From an uncultured Eubacteriales bacterium (GTDB lineage: Bacteria; Bacillota; Clostridia; Christensenellales; CAG-138), in assembly GCA_900550525.1 (NCBI GenBank), contig URSN01000082.1, positions 1 through 8,110 of the forward strand: a stretch of 8,110 bases of DNA. The letters are read 5' to 3'. The notes under the pieces are model-generated. The model had not been told where the DNA came from. It worked only from the letters and a program-made list of their open reading frames with translations, and made no database searches. This document shows positions 5,878 through 8,110 of this stretch, one piece after another. The position numbers and the translations under genes were made by a program. Every line of letters begins with the position of its first letter. The stretch's first letter is position 1.

Positions 5878-7164
5878 TCAGGCGCGGCCGTCCATGCGGC
5901 GGATGATGGCGTTGGCCTCGGCATAGACGCGCTCCGGGTCGCAGCCGGTGTAAAACGCGCCGTCCTCGTAGAGGATGCGCCCGGCGACCATGGTCAGGCG
6001 CACGTTCTGCTTGCCGCCGCTGTAGACGACATTTTTGAGCACGTCGTTCTCCGGCTGCATGTTGGGCGCGCGCAGCTCGAGCAGCACGAGGTCGGCCTGC
6101 TTGCCGGGCGCGAGGTCGTCGCACGCGGAAAGGCCCATCGCGCGCGCGCCGTTTGCGCAGGCCATTTGCAGCACGTCCAGCGCGCCGCAGGCGGCCGCGT
6201 CCCCCTCGGCCGCCTTTTGCAGGCCGCTCACGAGGAACATCTCGCGGAAGAAGTCGAGGCAGTTGTTGCTCGCCGGGCCGTCCGTGCCGATGGCCACCGG
6301 GATGCCGCGCCGCAGCATGGCGCACACCGGCGCGACGCCGGAGGCGAGCTTGAGGTTGGAGGCCGGGCAGGTGACGGCGCAGAGGCCGCGCGCGGCCGCG
6401 ATGTCGAGGTCCGCCGGGCTCAGGTGCACCATGTGGAAGCCGCCGCCGCCATAGGCGAACGCGCCGAGCGCGTCCAGCTTCTCCAGCGGGCTCATGCCGT
6501 AGCGCGCATAGCAGCCCTCGACCTCCGCGCGCGTCTCGGCCAGGTGCGTGTAGAACGGCTCGTGCAGCGCGCGCGCCAGCGCCGCCATGTCGTTGAGCAG
6601 CGGCTCGCTCGTGGTATACTCGGCGTGCACGCCGATGCGGTAGCCGATGAGCGGGTGCAGCTCGTTGAAGCGGCGGTATTCCGCCTCCGCCTCGCGCGCG
6701 GTGCCGCCGTAGTCGTTGACCGCGCTGACCATCACAAAGCGGAACCCGGCCTCGATCGCGGCCTCGGCCGCCTCGTCCTGGTTGAAGTACATATCGAACG
6801 CGGCCGTCTGCCCGCCGGAGACGTACTCGAGGATGGCCAGGCGCACCAGCGCCTTCACATCGCGCCCGGTGAGCTGGTCCTCATACGGGAACACCTGCTC
6901 CTCGAGCCAGCGCGCAAGCGGCAGGTCGTCCGCGTGCGAGCGCAGGAACGTCATGGCCGAGTGCGTGTGCGCGTTCTTGAACCCCGGCAGCAGCAGGCCG
7001 CCGCGGCAGTCGATCTCCCGGTCGAACGGGCCCGCCGGCTGCGCGGGCGCGGGCCCGACATGGGCGATGCGCCCGTCGTCCCCCACGTGCAGCTCGCCCG
7101 CATCGAGCGTGGGCGCCGCGCCGCCAAAGCGCGCGATCTTTGCGTTGAAAAAGCGGATTTTCAT
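5878..7164 (-). CDS. Amidohydrolase, MTA/SAH deaminase-like (MtaD/SsnA group)
   Basis: This is a cytoplasmic metal-dependent hydrolase of 428 residues, the usual length for this group. The N-terminal composite fold is followed by a TIM-barrel. Metal ligands are visible: H66 and H68 in NAHTHSAM, H207 in YTHLAET, H247 in HMVHLS and D295 in GTDGPASNN. The stretch AMTFLRSHADDLPLARWLEE at 70-89 closely resembles 5'-methylthioadenosine/S-adenosylhomocysteine deaminases, which turn these adenosine thioethers into the inosine forms. Related enzymes act on guanine or other purines and triazines, so the substrate is inferred. The start is ATG at 7162-7164; MKIRFFNAKI matches the family N-terminus and there is no ribosome binding site upstream. 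It diverges from sir2 and is separated from trxB by 161 bases, so it is probably a single-gene unit. Confidence is high for the family, moderate for the substrate. Confidence 0.9.
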   Translation of the reverse strand: MKIRFFNAKIARFGGAAPTLDAGELHVGDDGRIAHVGPAPAQPAGPFDREIDCRGGLLLPGFKNAHTHSAMTFLRSHADDLPLARWLEEQVFPYEDQLTGRDVKALVRLAILEYVSGGQTAAFDMYFNQDEAAEAAIEAGFRFVMVSAVNDYGGTAREAEAEYRRFNELHPLIGYRIGVHAEYTTSEPLLNDMAALARALHEPFYTHLAETRAEVEGCYARYGMSPLEKLDALGAFAYGGGGFHMVHLSPADLDIAAARGLCAVTCPASNLKLASGVAPVCAMLRRGIPVAIGTDGPASNNCLDFFREMFLVSGLQKAAEGDAAACGALDVLQMACANGARAMGLSACDDLAPGKQADLVLLELRAPNMQPENDVLKNVVYSGGKQNVRLTMVAGRILYEDGAFYTGCDPERVYAEANAIIRRMDGRA

Positions 7165-7170
7165 GCCAAC

Positions 7171-7199
7171 AGTATAGCGGATGTGGTATGATAAGGCAA
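7171..7199 (-). promoter_or_regulatory. Promoter of the amidohydrolase, leaderless arrangement
   Basis: On the minus strand, TTGCCT (7194-7199) and TATACT (7171-7176) are separated by 17 bases. The TATACT box ends only 6 bases (GTTGGC) before the ATG, so transcription should start at or next to the A of the start codon. No Shine-Dalgarno sequence is present. Both facts agree with a leaderless mRNA. Confidence 0.7.
7184..7192 (+). promoter_or_regulatory. Extended -10 promoter of sir2
   Basis: TGGTATGAT holds a TATGAT box (7187-7192) preceded by the extended -10 TG (7184-7185). No good -35 box lies 16-18 bases upstream, which is common for extended -10 promoters. The predicted start near 7199 leaves a leader of only about 14 bases, beginning at the ribosome binding site. 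The element lies inside the spacer of the opposing amidohydrolase promoter. Confidence 0.6.
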
Positions 7200-7204
7200 G
7201 GAGG
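7198..7204 (+). promoter_or_regulatory. Ribosome binding site deciding the sir2 start
   Basis: AAGGAGG is 2 bases from the ATG at 7207 but 8 bases from the ATG at 7213. The second spacing is the workable one, so translation probably begins at 7213. Confidence 0.75.
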
Positions 7205-7212
7205 CGATGGAC

Positions 7213-7941
7213 ATGGACGCACAGCTGCAACAGCTCTCGGATATGCTCGCGCGCGCCGGGCGCGTGGCGTTTTTGGGCGGGGCGGGGCGCTCCACCGAGA
7301 GCGGCATCCCCGACTTTCGCAGCAGCGACGGCGTATACGCCGCGCTCAGGGCCTACGGCCGCCCGCCGGAGGAACTGCTCAGCCACGAATTCTTCCTCGC
7401 GCACCCGGATGTGTTCTTCGATTATTACCGCAAATACCTGCTCCACCCGGAGGCGGAGCCCAACGCCGCGCACGCGGCGCTCGCCCGGCTGGAGCGGCGG
7501 GGCAGGCTGACGGCCGTCATCACGCAGAACATCGACGGCCTGCACCAGAAGGCGGGCAGCCGCCGCGTGCTGGAGCTGCACGGCAGCGTCCACCGCAACC
7601 ACTGCATGGACTGCGGCAAAAGCTACCCGCTCGAGGCCGTGCAGCGGGACGCGGGCGTGCCGCGCTGCGCCTGCGGCGGCGTCATCAAGCCGGACGTGGT
7701 GCTCTACGGCGAGGCGCTCGCCCCGGCCACGCTCACGGCGGCGGCGCAGGCCGTGGCGCAGGCGGACATGCTGCTCATCGGCGGCACGCAGCTCTCGGTC
7801 TATCCGGCGGCGGGGCTGGTCGATTATTTCCGCGGCAGCGACCTTGCACTCATCAACCTCAGCGCCACGCCGCGCGACGCGCAGGCCGCGCTGACCATCC
7901 GCCGCCCCATCGGCGAGGTGCTCGCCGCCGTCGTGCCGTAA
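7213..7941 (+). CDS. Sir2-family NAD-dependent protein deacylase (sirtuin)
   Basis: Sirtuins remove acyl groups from protein lysines using NAD, releasing nicotinamide and O-acyl-ADP-ribose; a classic bacterial target is acetyl-CoA synthetase. The product is 242 residues, full length. Counted from the 7213 ATG, the NAD-binding [15 protein letters not shown] is at 22-36, QNID at 105-108 and the catalytic histidine H123 in LELHGS. Four zinc cysteines, C131, C134, C152 and C154, form CMDC and CAC pairs. [12 protein letters not shown] is at 191-202. The usual TGAG is GGAG and is followed by arginine (GGAGRS) where valine or isoleucine is more common. An ATG at 7207 would add two residues, but its ribosome-binding-site spacing is too short. 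The substrate is unknown. It diverges from the amidohydrolase and has no clear terminator after its TAA stop. Confidence 0.95.
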   Translation: MDAQLQQLSDMLARAGRVAFLGGAGRSTESGIPDFRSSDGVYAALRAYGRPPEELLSHEFFLAHPDVFFDYYRKYLLHPEAEPNAAHAALARLERRGRLTAVITQNIDGLHQKAGSRRVLELHGSVHRNHCMDCGKSYPLEAVQRDAGVPRCACGGVIKPDVVLYGEALAPATLTAAAQAVAQADMLLIGGTQLSVYPAAGLVDYFRGSDLALINLSATPRDAQAALTIRRPIGEVLAAVVP

Positions 7942-7968
7942 GGCCGCGGCGTCCGCTCAGCGCGCGCG

Positions 7969-8110
7969 GGCGACGAGCCGCTCGAGCTGTCGGTCAGCCG
8001 CACTACGGGTGGCGTGATGCGCCAGCCGTTCGAGGGCATCATACCGAACCTTGAACGCCGCTACCGCGAAACCAACAGCGAGTGGTCGCGCGGCGAGATT
8101 GAAGAAGTGA
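7969..8110 (+). pseudogene. uvrA: Internal fragment of UvrA lacking its N-terminal half
   Basis: The translation in this frame starts GDEPLELSVSRTTGG and continues with VMRQPFEGIIPNLERRYRE, TNSEWSRGEIEEV. This closely resembles the segment before the first-half zinc module of UvrA, the nucleotide excision repair damage sensor; E. coli UvrA has RRHPFEGVLHNMERRYKE at the equivalent place. Some 400 or more residues that should precede it, including the first Walker A motif, are absent, because an intact sir2 ends only 27 bases upstream. There is no start codon with a ribosome binding site. The frame is still open at the window end, so the 3' part may continue. Codons ACT, GGT, ATA, CTT and ATT appear within about 35 codons, though they are scarce in the neighbouring genes. 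It could be a truncated remnant, a transferred piece or an assembly join. Confidence 0.7.

Noticed and set aside
5797..7191. A 464-codon open frame on the plus strand, antisense to the amidohydrolase
   Set aside because: It is a shadow of the amidohydrolase, with biased composition and no recognisable domain or convincing start signal.
7164..7602. Upstream extension of the amidohydrolase frame across the sir2 gene
   Set aside because: The family N-terminus begins at the ATG at 7164, and a -10 box directly precedes it. The extension only mirrors sir2 on the other strand.

Overview
The window looks like chromosomal DNA from a very GC-rich, anaerobic Firmicute (class Clostridia). This is inferred from three things: strong AGGAGG-type ribosome binding sites, an Obg GTPase with the long C-terminal domain seen in Bacillus-type Obg, and a two-iron superoxide reductase, an enzyme mostly found in anaerobes. 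Third codon positions are almost all G or C. As a result the antisense strands stay open over thousands of bases, and those long antisense reading frames are not genes.

Layout from left to right. Positions 1-5716 hold seven minus-strand genes. In transcription order they are trxB (thioredoxin reductase), glmM (phosphoglucosamine mutase), nth (endonuclease III), obg (ribosome-assembly GTPase), a desulfoferrodoxin, yhbY (ribosome-associated RNA-binding protein) and a 4'-phosphopantetheinyl transferase cut off by the window start. A good sigma-A promoter at 5774-5802 precedes trxB. From glmM to yhbY the gaps are only 12-48 bases, so these five genes are probably one transcript. The gap between trxB and glmM is 110 bases with no promoter I can see, and it carries a 21-base tandem repeat. 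A GC-rich perfect palindrome just after yhbY may end or attenuate the unit.

Positions 5878-7164 (minus) hold a complete amidohydrolase of the methylthioadenosine/S-adenosylhomocysteine deaminase type. Positions 7213-7941 (plus) hold a complete Sir2-type NAD-dependent deacylase. The two are divergent, with only 48 bases between their starts. That gap contains two interleaved promoters, and the one for the amidohydrolase is so close to its ATG that the mRNA should be leaderless.

After sir2, positions 7969-8110 encode an internal piece of UvrA without its N-terminal half. It is either a decayed or truncated gene, or an assembly join.

Most of the content is housekeeping: cell-wall precursor synthesis, ribosome assembly, DNA repair and redox balance. 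I found no phage, transposon, CRISPR array, tRNA, rRNA or defence system. The points most worth checking are the overlapping divergent promoters with a leaderless gene, the orphan UvrA fragment, and the superoxide reductase inserted between obg and yhbY with a changed active-site pair.
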